Source: an uncultured Pelagibacteraceae bacterium (GTDB lineage Bacteria > Pseudomonadota > Alphaproteobacteria > Pelagibacterales > Pelagibacteraceae). Taken from it: a stretch of 64,000 bases of DNA. Every line of letters begins with the position of its first letter. The stretch's first letter is position 1. This document shows positions 1 through 9,383 of the stretch, one piece after another. Below the pieces are notes generated by a model. It was not told the DNA's origin. It saw nothing but the letters and a program-made list of their open reading frames with translations, and searched no databases. The stretch spans positions 62,001 to 126,000 of the forward strand of contig CACMDE010000001.1 of NCBI GenBank assembly GCA_902612345.1, in the 5' to 3' direction. A program made the translations under genes and the position numbers.

Positions 1-451
1 ACTCAGAACATTTTCTAAGCTTTATGGATTAGCCTCTTTAAGAATTGGATGGGGATACGGTGATAAAAAAATTATAAACGCTCTTTATCAAATTAAACCT
101 CCTTTCAATGTAAATATGTTTGCTGAACGCTGCGCAGTTGAAGCTATTTCAGACAAAGGATTTGTTAAAAAATCTGTAAGATATAATACTTTTTGGGGCA
201 ACAAAATTAAAAATTCTTTTTTAAAGTATAATATATCCTCAAATGAGATAGTTTGTAATTTTTTATTATTAAATTTTAAAAAATGCAAAATTTCATCTAA
301 ATTATTTATGAAAAAACTTTTTAATAATAAAATCATAGTAAGAAACCTGGAAGAGTATAAAATTAAAAATTGCCTCAGATTAAGTATTGGAAATTCTATA
401 GAAAATAAGTATTTACTTAAAGTAGTAAAAAAAATTTTTAAAAATGTTTAA
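1..451 (+). CDS. hisC: Histidinol-phosphate aminotransferase, 3' part (5' end outside window)
   Basis: The reading frame is open from the window edge and has no start inside it. The first residues read LRTFSKLYGLASLRIGWGYG, which carries the PLP-lysine motif (T-F-S-K-x-Y-G-L-A) and the arginine motif R-I-G-x-G-Y-G of class I aminotransferases of the HisC subfamily. HisC transfers an amino group between glutamate and imidazole-acetol phosphate in histidine synthesis; related enzymes act on phenylpyruvate. The gene overlaps tyrA by 8 bases, so the pair is probably translationally coupled. Co-location with tyrA leaves open a role in aromatic amino-acid transamination. The rest of the protein is a lysine-rich C-terminal domain. 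Confidence 0.85.
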   Translation, partial: LRTFSKLYGLASLRIGWGYGDKKIINALYQIKPPFNVNMFAERCAVEAISDKGFVKKSVRYNTFWGNKIKNSFLKYNISSNEIVCNFLLLNFKKCKISSKLFMKKLFNNKIIVRNLEEYKIKNCLRLSIGNSIENKYLLKVVKKIFKNV

Positions 452-1343
452 AAATATTCTTATAATCGGATGTGGTATGATTGGATCTTCTATTTTAAGA
501 GGAGCTATTAGCCAAAAATTATGTAAGAATATTTATGTCTTAGAAAAAAATATAAAATATCAAAATCAAATAAAAAAAATAAATAAAAAAATTATATTAA
601 TAAATAAACTAGATAAAAAATTAAAGAATATAGATTTAGTAGTTATTTCAACTCCAATGAGTGAATACCAAAAAATAATTATTAAACTTAATAAAAATTT
701 AAGTAATAATAGTCTAATTACAGATGTAGGATCAACTAGAGAAAATGTTGCAAAATTAATTAAAAACCACTTATCAAAAAAATTAAAATGGATAATGTGT
801 CACCCTATTTCTGGTTCTGAAGCTAGTGGGCCAAAATATGGTAGTAAAAATTTATTCAAAAATAAATGGTGCATTATAATTAAAAAAAGGAAAAACTATT
901 TAATAGAGAAAAAATTATCTAAATTTTGGGAAAAATTAGGATCTAAAGTTTTATTTATGAATGAACAAGAGCATGATAAAATTTTCTCTGTCACGAGCCA
1001 TCTACCACACTTAATTGCATACAATTTAATAAAAACCGCACAGGATTTTCAAAAAACCCATAAAAAAAGTATAGTCAAATACAGCGCAGGAGGCCTAAGA
1101 GATTTTTCTAGAATAGCAGCTTCTAATGAAATTATGTGGAGGGACATATTCTTCAGCAATAAAAAAAATATGTCTGTAATAATAGATTTATTTATTAAAA
1201 ACTTAAAAAGTTTCAAAATAGATATAAATAAAAAAAGAAATTCTAACTTACTTGAAAAGCTTAAAAAATCAAAAAAGGTAAGACAACAAATTTTATTATT
1301 AAAACAAGATATAAGTAAACCAGATTTTGGAAGAGAAAATTAA
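444..1343 (+). CDS. tyrA: Prephenate/arogenate dehydrogenase
   Basis: The 299-residue protein opens with a Rossmann NAD(P) motif, G9-C-G-M-I-G14. VGSTRE follows at 95-100, and H120-P-I-S-G-S-E contains the histidine that TyrA enzymes use for catalysis. The family oxidatively decarboxylates prephenate (or arogenate) on the way to tyrosine. Length fits a monofunctional TyrA without chorismate mutase or ACT domain. It follows the aminotransferase with an 8-base overlap. Its TAA stop shares the TTAA at 1340-1343 with the stop of the convergent NlpC/P60 gene. Cofactor preference cannot be decided by eye. Confidence 0.9.
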   Translation: MFKNILIIGCGMIGSSILRGAISQKLCKNIYVLEKNIKYQNQIKKINKKIILINKLDKKLKNIDLVVISTPMSEYQKIIIKLNKNLSNNSLITDVGSTRENVAKLIKNHLSKKLKWIMCHPISGSEASGPKYGSKNLFKNKWCIIIKKRKNYLIEKKLSKFWEKLGSKVLFMNEQEHDKIFSVTSHLPHLIAYNLIKTAQDFQKTHKKSIVKYSAGGLRDFSRIAASNEIMWRDIFFSNKKNMSVIIDLFIKNLKSFKIDINKKRNSNLLEKLKKSKKVRQQILLLKQDISKPDFGREN

Positions 1344-2098
1344 ATTCTAAATATTCTTTTTACTTTTAATTTTGCTGTTCTTTCAATCCTTTTAATTGTT
1401 TTTTGTATTGGCATTATGATTACTTTTTTCTCTGGACCGTAAGCATGAATTAGATTTTGGGAATTAATACATATAGCAACATGTCCACTCCAAAAAATTA
1501 TATCACCCTTCTTAAATTTTTTTTTAGTTTTTAAACCTTTTTTCTGTTTCACCTGATCAATTGTATCTCTTGGAAAAAATATATTATTATATTTGTAATA
1601 ATTTTGAATTAAAGCAGAGCAATCAATTCCTTTATAAGTTTTTCCACCCCACTTATATTTACAATTTATAAATAATTTAATTATTTTTAGGAAATTTTTA
1701 TCTTTATTTGTAGTTAATGATATTTCATTATGTTTTATCCATTTATTTTTTTCAAACATTATAAATTTTTTTTCTTTTTTTATTACCTGTAAATTGCTGT
1801 TGAAAGATAAAAAATTTCTTGATGCAATTTTTTTTTGATTTTCAAAACCAATATAAATTTTTGATTTCAGAACCTTGATTTTATGTGTTGGTTTAAATTG
1901 TTTACTAACTTTAACTTTTTTAGAAATATACCCAATATAATTATCATAAAGAGTTTTAATTTTATAAAAATTTTCATTTTTGGATAAAATTTTAAACTTT
2001 TCACCGTAAATTATTTGTGAACTAATTTTTGAACTATTATTTGGTCTCTCTAATATATTAACAATTAAAGATTTACTGAAATAATTATTTTGCACCAA
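1340..2098 (-). CDS. NlpC/P60 family cell-wall endopeptidase with N-terminal SH3-like region
   Basis: This 252-residue protein has a C-terminal NlpC/P60 domain. The nucleophile is C160 in YKGIDCSAL, the catalytic histidine is H206 in WSGHVAI, and H218 in LIHAYG is a likely third residue. Residues 10-125 contain SH3b-like strands (ERPN...YGEKFKIL, Y-x-G-Y-I). The family cuts gamma-D-Glu to diamino-acid bonds in peptidoglycan stem peptides, and this architecture resembles dipeptidyl-peptidase VI (YkfC-like) enzymes. No signal peptide is visible, so a cytoplasmic role on imported muropeptides is plausible. The start overlaps the AmpG-like transporter gene by 14 bases, which supports a joint recycling role. 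Confidence 0.82.
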   Translation of the reverse strand: MVQNNYFSKSLIVNILERPNNSSKISSQIIYGEKFKILSKNENFYKIKTLYDNYIGYISKKVKVSKQFKPTHKIKVLKSKIYIGFENQKKIASRNFLSFNSNLQVIKKEKKFIMFEKNKWIKHNEISLTTNKDKNFLKIIKLFINCKYKWGGKTYKGIDCSALIQNYYKYNNIFFPRDTIDQVKQKKGLKTKKKFKKGDIIFWSGHVAICINSQNLIHAYGPEKKVIIMPIQKTIKRIERTAKLKVKRIFRI

Positions 2099-3473
2099 TT
2101 TTTATTTTATTTCTTATGACCCACAAACAAATTAATGAAGGAATAACCATAAAGGTCGTTATGATAAAAAATGTTCCCCAATCTCCATTTAACCAATCTA
2201 CTAATGCACCGGAAGAAGATGCAAGAGTTGTTCGTCCAGCAGTACCAATAGATGCAAGGAGTGCATATTGAGTTGCAGTGTAAGTTCTATCAACCAATAA
2301 TGAAATAAATGCCACAAAAGCAACAGTAGCGAATGCTGCAGATATATCATCAGCAATTACCGCGACTGCAAACAACCATTCTGATTTTCCAGTCCACGCC
2401 AATGCTGCAAATAAAAGATTAGTTGCTGCCATAAATCCTCCTGCAACAAACATTGTTTTAATTGTCCCAGCCCTCATAGCAAATATTCCACCAATCAAAG
2501 TAAATACTACAGTTGTTATCCATCCTAAGGTTTTTGAATATATTGCAATTTCTCCTTTTGAAAATCCAACTTCTTTGTAAAAGACAATTGACATTCTTCC
2601 TAAAAATGCCTCTCCAATTTTAAACAAAAAAACAAATCCTAAAATTCCAATTGCAATTGAAAATCCGTTTTTTTTAAAAAAACTTATTATTGGTCCGCCA
2701 ATTGTCCCAGTAATATATGCAATAAAACTAGTTAACGGGTTACTTGAGCCTAATTTATTTTGTATCATTCTATCGGTTTCTCTTTGTTTTAATTGTCTAT
2801 CAGTTAGAAGTGGCTCATGAACAAACATTAATGCAATATTCATCAAAATAACTACAACTCCCAAAACTAAAAATGTAGTTTGCCAATAATCTTCAATTCC
2901 AATGTTTTCAAAGAATTCTGCAGTAAATAACGCTATGACTCCACCTAATTTATATCCGGTCCACCAACCAACAACTGCCATTGCTGCTCCAGCAGCCATA
3001 GATTTTCCTTCATCTGTATTAATTTGCTCAATTCTTAAAGCATCAACTGTGATATCTTGTGTTGCTGATGCAATTGCAATTACTAATCCTACACCAATCA
3101 ATAATGCTAAATTTTGTGTAGGATTTATCAAACTCCAAATAAACAAACTAATTAAAATTACAATTTGCATTAAAACTATCCAACCTCTTCTATGGCCAAG
3201 TTTTTTTGTTAAAAAAGGAATTTGAATTCTATCTATAATTGGTGCCCATAAATAATTGAATGCATATACTCCAAAAATTAAACCTGCCCAACCAATTGTT
3301 GATCTGCTAAGTCCTTCTTCTTTTAACCAGAGACTCAAGCTACTAGCTATTAATACCCATGGAAAACCACTTATCGCTCCTAAAAGCAATATTCTTAACA
3401 TTCTGATATCTTTGTAGACCAAGATTGATTGTGACCAGCTTTGTTTATTTTCAGACATTAATATCTTCTCCAA
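2085..3473 (-). CDS. ampG: AmpG-like MFS transporter (muropeptide permease family)
   Basis: The 462-residue polytopic protein has about 12 hydrophobic segments. AmpG-type features include the N-terminal LGAISGFPW and SSLSLWLKEEGLSRSTIGWA and the internal ASATQDITVDALRIE. AmpG carries anhydro-muropeptides from periplasm to cytoplasm for cell-wall recycling; some AmpG/PAT-family proteins carry acetyl-CoA or nucleotides instead. It lies between trkH (16-base overlap) and the NlpC/P60 hydrolase (14-base overlap), so the three are probably one leftward transcript. The nearby hydrolase, and the AmgK/MurU-like pair near 20-21 kb, favour the muropeptide reading. Confidence 0.8.
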   Translation of the reverse strand: MEKILMSENKQSWSQSILVYKDIRMLRILLLGAISGFPWVLIASSLSLWLKEEGLSRSTIGWAGLIFGVYAFNYLWAPIIDRIQIPFLTKKLGHRRGWIVLMQIVILISLFIWSLINPTQNLALLIGVGLVIAIASATQDITVDALRIEQINTDEGKSMAAGAAMAVVGWWTGYKLGGVIALFTAEFFENIGIEDYWQTTFLVLGVVVILMNIALMFVHEPLLTDRQLKQRETDRMIQNKLGSSNPLTSFIAYITGTIGGPIISFFKKNGFSIAIGILGFVFLFKIGEAFLGRMSIVFYKEVGFSKGEIAIYSKTLGWITTVVFTLIGGIFAMRAGTIKTMFVAGGFMAATNLLFAALAWTGKSEWLFAVAVIADDISAAFATVAFVAFISLLVDRTYTATQYALLASIGTAGRTTLASSSGALVDWLNGDWGTFFIITTFMVIPSLICLWVIRNKIKIGAK

Positions 3474-4906
3474 AAAGATGGAATAAATAATACTATTATA
3501 GCAAATAGTTCAAGTCTACCTAAAATCATACCAGCGCTCAAAACCCATTTAGAAAAATCAGGTAATAATGAAAAATTTCCATTTGGGCCAATCATTCCAC
3601 CTAAACCAGGTCCAACATTCGATATAGATGTTGCTGCTCCTGAAACTGCTGTAATAAAGTCCAATCCACTAATTGATAAGAGGGTAGTTATCATAAAAAA
3701 AATAATTATATAAAGAAATACAAAAGATATAATTGATGAAATAAACTTTTCGTTAAGAATATTGTCACCATATTTTAAAACAAAAATACCTCTAGGATAT
3801 ATATATTTTTTTAATTGTATGACAAAAAATTTATATAAAATGTGAATTCTAAAAATTTTAAGTCCACAAGCAGTTGAACCTGCACATCCGCCAATAAACA
3901 TTAAAACTAAAAAAAATATTAAAGGGAAACCACCCCAGTCACTATAGTTTGTGGTAACATATCCTGTTCCAGTTAGAATAGAGACAACATTAAATATGAC
4001 TTGTCTTAACAAAAAGATCCCTGAATTAGAATTTTTAAATAACAAAAAAATAAAAATAATTATTACAGATACAACTATAGTTTTAATGAAAAAATTAATT
4101 TGAGCGTCCTTATAAAATACTTTTTTATCGCCATTTAAATATTTTATATAAGCAATAAAAGGAACACTTCCTAAAATTATAAATATAACAGCATTTATTT
4201 CAATTAAAGCATTATTAAAATGGCCGATAGATTCATTATAATTTGAAAATCCTCCAGTTGCTATTGTTGTCATAGAGTGGGTTAAACTATCGAAATAATT
4301 CATACCAAATAATTTGTAAAACAGTGCACAAGCAAGCGTAAGTAATGAATAAATCAATATTAATCTCAGCGAGATCTCTTTTGATTTTGGTAAAATTTTT
4401 TCTGCATTATCATTTGATGATATTTTAAATAGCTGCATACCTCCAATGTTCATAATTGGCATCAAAGTGATTGCCATAAGAATAATACCAATTCCCCCAA
4501 GCCATTGAAGTATAGCTCGCCATAATAGTATTCCTTTAGGCGCGTTATCCAAATCGGTAAGTATTGTTGACCCGGTTGTCGTAATTCCTGACATACTCTC
4601 AAAAAAAGCATCTGTAAAAGTCAAACTAAGTTCAGAAAAAATAAATGGCAGAGATCCAAATATTGCAATTGATAGCCAAGAGAGTGCAGTTAAAATAAAT
4701 GCTTGTGGAAGGTCGATATTCTTATTGTGATCTAGATTTGATAAAAAAAATAAAACACCAAAAACTATTGTAATTATAGAGGCCGATATAAACCCCGAGT
4801 CTAGCTCGTTGTATATTAATTGAATTATAACGGGTATTAACATAAATACCCCTAAAACAATCTGAAGTGTGCCAAGTGTATAAAAAACAGTTTTATAATT
4901 GTACAT
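3458..4906 (-). CDS. trkH: TrkH/KtrB family potassium uptake protein
   Basis: This 482-residue membrane protein shows the four pore-loop repeats of the SKT superfamily: SGITTTGST, MTTIATGGFSN, LTGTGYVTTNYSDWG and ISNVGPGLGGM. The conserved glycines form the K+ filter. TrkH imports K+ with a TrkA-type regulatory subunit, which is not in this window. It is the first gene of the leftward trkH-ampG-NlpC set and is divergent from lysS across 80 bases. An inverted repeat lies in that gap. Confidence 0.9.
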   Translation of the reverse strand: MYNYKTVFYTLGTLQIVLGVFMLIPVIIQLIYNELDSGFISASIITIVFGVLFFLSNLDHNKNIDLPQAFILTALSWLSIAIFGSLPFIFSELSLTFTDAFFESMSGITTTGSTILTDLDNAPKGILLWRAILQWLGGIGIILMAITLMPIMNIGGMQLFKISSNDNAEKILPKSKEISLRLILIYSLLTLACALFYKLFGMNYFDSLTHSMTTIATGGFSNYNESIGHFNNALIEINAVIFIILGSVPFIAYIKYLNGDKKVFYKDAQINFFIKTIVVSVIIIFIFLLFKNSNSGIFLLRQVIFNVVSILTGTGYVTTNYSDWGGFPLIFFLVLMFIGGCAGSTACGLKIFRIHILYKFFVIQLKKYIYPRGIFVLKYGDNILNEKFISSIISFVFLYIIIFFMITTLLSISGLDFITAVSGAATSISNVGPGLGGMIGPNGNFSLLPDFSKWVLSAGMILGRLELFAIIVLFIPSFWRRY

Positions 4907-4944
4907 TTTGCATGGACATTATTTTATGGTAAATAAATTTCAAC

Positions 4945-4973
4945 ATTTTAACAATCAATAAAACTGTTAAAAT
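4945..4973. repeat. 9-bp inverted repeat in the trkH/lysS divergent intergenic region
   Basis: ATTTTAACA at 4945-4953 and TGTTAAAAT at 4965-4973 are exact reverse complements separated by 11 bases. They lie in the only non-coding space between two divergent genes, 14 bases before the lysS start. This could be an operator or simply an AT-rich dyad around the promoters. No known binding-site consensus is recognised. Confidence 0.45.
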
Positions 4974-4986
4974 ATCGTTAAAAAAC

Positions 4987-6564
4987 ATGAAACCATCTAT
5001 AGATAAAACTATAATTGATAAAACTAATGCTTGGCCATTTGTTGAAGCAAAAAAAATTCTTAAAGAAAGAAAACAATACATAGACAAAAAAAATAAGATT
5101 ATACTTCAGACAGGATACGGACCAAGTGGTCTACCCCATATAGGAACTTTTGGGGAAGTAGCAAGAACATCCATGGTTGTTAATGCACTAAATCAATTAA
5201 CTGATATTCCAAAAGAAATTATTACATTTTCTGATGATATGGATGGTTTAAGGAAAGTTCCAGATAATATCCCAAATAAACATTTATTAGAAAAAAATTT
5301 AAACAAACCTCTTACCAGCGTTCCTGATCCTTTTAATAAATTCAATAGTTTTGGAGAACACAATAATGAAATGTTAAAAAAATTTCTTAATCAGTTTGGA
5401 TTTAAATATACATTTAAAAGCTCAACTGAGCTTTATAGATCAGGTAAATTCAATGATACATTAAAGATAATTCTTGAAAATTATCGTGGCATCATGGATA
5501 TTATTATTCCAACACTTGGTAAGGAAAGACAAAAAACATATTCTCCATTTTTACCAGTATGTCCACAAACTGGAAAAGTTTTAGAAATTCCTGTTTTAGA
5601 AATAGATGAAGTGAACTCAAAAATTATTTTTAATAATAACGGAAATAAACTGGAAACAAGTATTTTAAATGGAGGGTGTAAGCTACAGTGGAAAGTAGAT
5701 TGGGCAATGAGATGGTATGCGTTGGATGTAGATTTTGAAATGTATGGAAAAGACTTAATTGAAAGCGCGATACTATCAACAAAAATTATTAATTTGTTAG
5801 GAAAAAAAAATCCCTCAGGATTTGCATATGAATTATTTTTAGATGAAAGAGGAGAAAAAATATCAAAATCTAAAGGTAATGGTATAACAATAGATCAGTG
5901 GTTGGAATTTGCTTCGCCTGAAAGTTTATCTTTATTTATGTATCAAAATCCTAAAAGGGCTAAAAAACTTTACAAAGAAATAGTACCTAAAGCTGTAGAT
6001 GAATATTTAGACTTTATAGATAAATCAAAAAATCAAGATGAAAAAAATCTTATTCTAAATCCCGTTTGGCATGTTCATAGCGGAAATGTTCCAAAAGAAG
6101 AAATGATAATGACTTTTTCAATGCTTTTAAATTTAGTTGAAACAAGCAATGCGAATTCAAAGGATCTACTATGGAAATTTGTAAAAAAATATAAACCGAA
6201 TATTAAAGAAGAAAATTTTCCAATATTTGATAAATTGGTTGAATATTCTATAAAGTTTTTTAATCAAGTTATAAAAGAAAGTAAAAAATATAGAAAACCA
6301 AATATAAATGAAAAAAAGGCTTTAGAAGAATTAATAAAAGTTTTATCTGAATGTGATGAAAAAATGTTACCAGAGGAAATACAAACAAAAATTTATTCAG
6401 TCGGAAAAGAGAATGGCTATAAAGACAACTTAAGAGAATGGTTTAAATTAATATATGAAGTTGTTTTTGGAGATGAAAATGGGCCAAGGCTTGGTTTTTT
6501 TATAAGTTTTTTTGGTATCCAAGAAACAAAGAAACTTATCTCAGAGAAAATAAATAATGTTTGA
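4987..6564 (+). CDS. lysS: Lysyl-tRNA synthetase, class I
   Basis: The 525-residue enzyme carries the class I signatures of LysRS-I: GPSGLPHIG at 45-53 (HIGH motif) and K291-I-S-K-S295 (KMSKS motif). It charges tRNA-Lys with lysine in the cytoplasm. LysRS-I is unrelated in fold to the class II LysRS of most bacteria and is known from archaea, spirochaetes and many alphaproteobacteria, so it is a useful lineage marker. An upstream ATG is not evident; the chosen ATG lies 80 bases from the divergent trkH start. The 3' end overlaps pyrD by 8 bases. Confidence 0.95.
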   Translation: MKPSIDKTIIDKTNAWPFVEAKKILKERKQYIDKKNKIILQTGYGPSGLPHIGTFGEVARTSMVVNALNQLTDIPKEIITFSDDMDGLRKVPDNIPNKHLLEKNLNKPLTSVPDPFNKFNSFGEHNNEMLKKFLNQFGFKYTFKSSTELYRSGKFNDTLKIILENYRGIMDIIIPTLGKERQKTYSPFLPVCPQTGKVLEIPVLEIDEVNSKIIFNNNGNKLETSILNGGCKLQWKVDWAMRWYALDVDFEMYGKDLIESAILSTKIINLLGKKNPSGFAYELFLDERGEKISKSKGNGITIDQWLEFASPESLSLFMYQNPKRAKKLYKEIVPKAVDEYLDFIDKSKNQDEKNLILNPVWHVHSGNVPKEEMIMTFSMLLNLVETSNANSKDLLWKFVKKYKPNIKEENFPIFDKLVEYSIKFFNQVIKESKKYRKPNINEKKALEELIKVLSECDEKMLPEEIQTKIYSVGKENGYKDNLREWFKLIYEVVFGDENGPRLGFFISFFGIQETKKLISEKINNV

Positions 6565-7591
6565 AAAAATAAGATCTTTAATTTTTAAATTTGATCCTGA
6601 AAAAGCTCATGATTTAGCTATACATGCCCTAAAAACTAATATAGTTCCGGTAAAAGTAAAAAATTACGAATGTTTAAAAGTAAAGTTTTTAGAAAAAGAA
6701 ATCCCAAATCCAATAGGCATAGCAGCTGGTTTTGACAAAAACGCGGAAGTATATAACTCTTTGTTTAAATTGGGATTTGGATTTGTTGAAGTAGGAACAA
6801 TTACGCCAGAGCCTCAATATGGTAATTTAAAACCAAGAGTATTTAGATTAGAAGAGGACGAGGCACTAATAAATAGACTTGGATTTAATAATATCGGATC
6901 AGATAAAGCATCGGAAAATATCCAAAAAAATTTACCTACAGGATTATTGGGAATTAATATTGGTCCTAATAAAGATACAAAAAACAGATTAGATGATTAT
7001 TTAAAATGTTTAAGGAGATTAAATAATTTAAGTGATTATATTACAATAAATATTTCATCGCCAAATACAGAAAATTTGAGAAGTTTTCATAACCCAAAAG
7101 AATTAGATGAATTATTAAAAGCAATTAATGAGGAAAAAATTAAAATAAATTCCTCTGTACAAATTGCAGTTAAAATAGCGCCCGATCTTAAATTTAGTGA
7201 TTTAGATGTTATTGGAAATATCCTTTTAAAAAATCATATAAAATTCGTAATTATCTCAAATACATCTGATGGAACTAGAGATAATTTAAAAAATATTAAT
7301 AAATTTGAAAAAGGCGGTCTATCTGGGAAACCAATAGAAGAAAAATCAAATTTACTAATTAAAGAGTTTTATAAAATATTTAATAATAAAATTAAGATAA
7401 TAGGAGTAGGCGGTGTTGACTCAGGTAAAAGCGCTTATGATAAGTTTATCTCTGGGGCAAGCTATATTCAATTATATACCGGTATGGTGTATCAAGGACC
7501 TAATATCGTAAATAAAATTTCTAGTGAATTAAATGATATTTTAATTTCTAATGGGAATAAAAATATCCAAGAATTAATAGGCTCTGTATAA
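6557..7591 (+). CDS. pyrD: Dihydroorotate dehydrogenase (quinone), class 2
   Basis: This 344-residue FMN enzyme oxidises dihydroorotate to orotate in pyrimidine synthesis and passes electrons to quinone. Class 2 features are the N-terminal helical membrane-association segment (MFEKIRSLIFKFDPEKAHDLA), GIAAGFDKN at 54-62, GFVEVGTITP at 75-84, and NISSPNTENLR at 165-175, where class 2 enzymes use a serine base. FMN-phosphate glycines appear in IIGVGGVDSG near residue 282. It overlaps lysS by 8 bases. Confidence 0.95.
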   Translation: MFEKIRSLIFKFDPEKAHDLAIHALKTNIVPVKVKNYECLKVKFLEKEIPNPIGIAAGFDKNAEVYNSLFKLGFGFVEVGTITPEPQYGNLKPRVFRLEEDEALINRLGFNNIGSDKASENIQKNLPTGLLGINIGPNKDTKNRLDDYLKCLRRLNNLSDYITINISSPNTENLRSFHNPKELDELLKAINEEKIKINSSVQIAVKIAPDLKFSDLDVIGNILLKNHIKFVIISNTSDGTRDNLKNINKFEKGGLSGKPIEEKSNLLIKEFYKIFNNKIKIIGVGGVDSGKSAYDKFISGASYIQLYTGMVYQGPNIVNKISSELNDILISNGNKNIQELIGSV

Positions 7592-7641
7592 TTAAAAACT
7601 TGACGTAAAACTATAGCTGAAATATATATCTCAAAATTATT

Positions 7642-7923
7642 ATGTCTAAAAAATGTGAACTAACTGGCAAAAATCCTTTAAAGGGCCATAATGTAAGTCA
7701 CGCTAACAATAAAACAAAAAGAAGATTTTTGCCAAACTTAAAAAAAGTAAGATTTAAAAGTGAGTCACTAAAAAAGTCATTAAAACTAACTGTTTCAATT
7801 GCAGGAATGAGAACAGTAGATAAAAAGGGAAGCTTTGATCAATTTTTAATTACAGCAAAACAAAAAAATTTGTCTCCAAGATTAAAGAAGATTAAAAAAA
7901 TTCTTTTAGTTAAAAGCGCTTAG
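7642..7923 (+). CDS. rpmB: 50S ribosomal protein L28
   Basis: The 93-residue basic protein begins [20 protein letters not shown] and continues with [11 protein letters not shown], the characteristic L28 N-terminus. It is a component of the large ribosomal subunit. The length is near the long alphaproteobacterial form. It stands 50 bases after pyrD and 19 bases before the VUT-family transporter, all on the same strand. Confidence 0.95.
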   Translation: MSKKCELTGKNPLKGHNVSHANNKTKRRFLPNLKKVRFKSESLKKSLKLTVSIAGMRTVDKKGSFDQFLITAKQKNLSPRLKKIKKILLVKSA

Positions 7924-7942
7924 TTTCGATATATTAACTTAG

Positions 7943-8491
7943 ATGAATAAAACAATTCTATTTTTATCAATTGTTATGGGGACTGTTGTTCTCACATCTA
8001 ATTTTTTAGTTCAATTCCCTATTCATTATTATGGACTATCTGAAATATTAACCTATGGTGCGTTTACTTATCCAATCGCATTTTTAATTACAGATCTTGC
8101 TAATAGATCTTTTGGAAAAGAGATAGCAAAAAAAATTGTTTACTTTGGTTTTTTTATTGGAATTTCATTTACTCTTTTTTTCTCAACAAATTTTTCAGAT
8201 TTAATTTCAATCAGAATTGCAATCGGATCAGGTACAGCATTTATTGTATCTCAAAGATTAGATGTTTTTGTATTTGATAAATTAAGAGATAAATATTGGT
8301 TTATACCTCCATTAGCATCGTCAATAAATGGATCTGTGATAGATACGTTTTTGTTCTTTTCAATTGCATTTTATGCAACCGGTATACCTTGGTTTACTTT
8401 AGCTCTTGGAGATTTAACCGTTAAGTTATTTGTAGCTTTATTAATGCTATTACCATTTAGGCTGTTATTGAAAACTTTTAAACCAATATAA
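7943..8491 (+). CDS. Queuosine-precursor transporter, VUT/YhhQ family (DUF165)
   Basis: The 182-residue protein has about five to six membrane segments. It carries the family's core motifs: GAFTYPIAFLITDLANRSFG near 35-56 and a second conserved block with SQRLDVFVFDKLRDK and SSINGSVIDTFLFF. E. coli YhhQ (QueT-like) imports queuosine precursors preQ0/preQ1 for tRNA modification. Substrate specificity of this copy is inferred from the family only. It ends one base before the convergent agmatinase gene. Confidence 0.8.
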   Translation: MNKTILFLSIVMGTVVLTSNFLVQFPIHYYGLSEILTYGAFTYPIAFLITDLANRSFGKEIAKKIVYFGFFIGISFTLFFSTNFSDLISIRIAIGSGTAFIVSQRLDVFVFDKLRDKYWFIPPLASSINGSVIDTFLFFSIAFYATGIPWFTLALGDLTVKLFVALLMLLPFRLLLKTFKPI

Positions 8492-8492
8492 G

Positions 8493-9383
8493 TTATTTGA
8501 GCAAAAATTTATAAGACAAAATTTTATAAGCAAGTTTAGCAACTAAAAAATTATAACTATTAAATCCTTTTATAGGCGCCAATTCATTTATATCTGCACC
8601 AACTATTCTAGAATTTTTGCAGGCAATTTTTATAATTTCAAGAGCTTCATCCCAAAATATTCCACCAGGCTCAGGAGTGCCAGTAGCTGGCATTATACTA
8701 GAGTCTAATCCATCTACATCAAAAGTAATATAAACATTTTCATTTTTAATTTGTTTCTTAAATTTATTTAAATTCCATTTATTTTTATCTTTAGCCCAAT
8801 AAATTTTTATTCTTTTTTTATTTTTTTTTAAAGTTAGAATTTCATCTGCAGATATATTTCTAATTCCAAAAGATACTACAGATACATTTTTATAATCTAA
8901 ACATCTTTTGATTGCAGAAGCATGTGAAAATTTTTCACCAAAATAACTTTCTCTTAAATCTGCATGAGCATCAAAATGTAAAAGTGTTAATTTTTTGAAT
9001 TTTTTTACAAATGGTTTTATACAACCAGGTGTAATTGAATGTTCACCTCCAAGAGTAATAGGAAAAATTTTATTATCTAGAATTTTTTGATTTATTTCCG
9101 CAATTTGATTTATAGCCTTTTTTATATTTTTATTAATTTTAAATGGTTTAAGAGTTTTAATTCCAATTTTTTTAAATGGTTCACACTTAAGTTCCTCATC
9201 ATATAATTCAACTTGATGAGAAGCTTTAATTATTTCTTTCGGCCCATTTCTTGTGCCCCCACCATAACTTACAGTTTTTTCTAATCCAAACGGAACAACA
9301 ATTACTTTTTCTCTAAAATTAAACTTATTATCAATTCCTAAAAAGCCTTTTTTATTAGTTAAATAATTCAATTTATTACCCAA
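8493..9383 (-). CDS. speB: Agmatinase-like ureohydrolase (arginase family)
   Basis: The manganese-site motifs of the ureohydrolase fold are all present: GGEHSIT, LLHFDAHADLRE and TFDVDGLDSSIMPATGTPEPGG. Agmatinase splits agmatine into putrescine and urea; relatives act on arginine, guanidinobutyrate or other guanidino compounds. The open frame extends to 9479, but that would cover 104 bases of the upstream gene, and family homology begins much later. I therefore choose a TTG at 9381-9383, giving an 8-base overlap; a second TTG at 9369-9371 is also possible. It is the third gene of the polyamine operon. No biosynthetic arginine decarboxylase is in the window, so the substrate is uncertain. Confidence 0.82.
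   Translation of the reverse strand: MGNKLNYLTNKKGFLGIDNKFNFREKVIVVPFGLEKTVSYGGGTRNGPKEIIKASHQVELYDEELKCEPFKKIGIKTLKPFKINKNIKKAINQIAEINQKILDNKIFPITLGGEHSITPGCIKPFVKKFKKLTLLHFDAHADLRESYFGEKFSHASAIKRCLDYKNVSVVSFGIRNISADEILTLKKNKKRIKIYWAKDKNKWNLNKFKKQIKNENVYITFDVDGLDSSIMPATGTPEPGGIFWDEALEIIKIACKNSRIVGADINELAPIKGFNSYNFLVAKLAYKILSYKFLLK

Noticed and set aside
88..336. Antisense open frame over hisC
   Set aside because: It lies wholly opposite a well-supported gene and has no family features; AT-rich coding DNA often leaves such frames.
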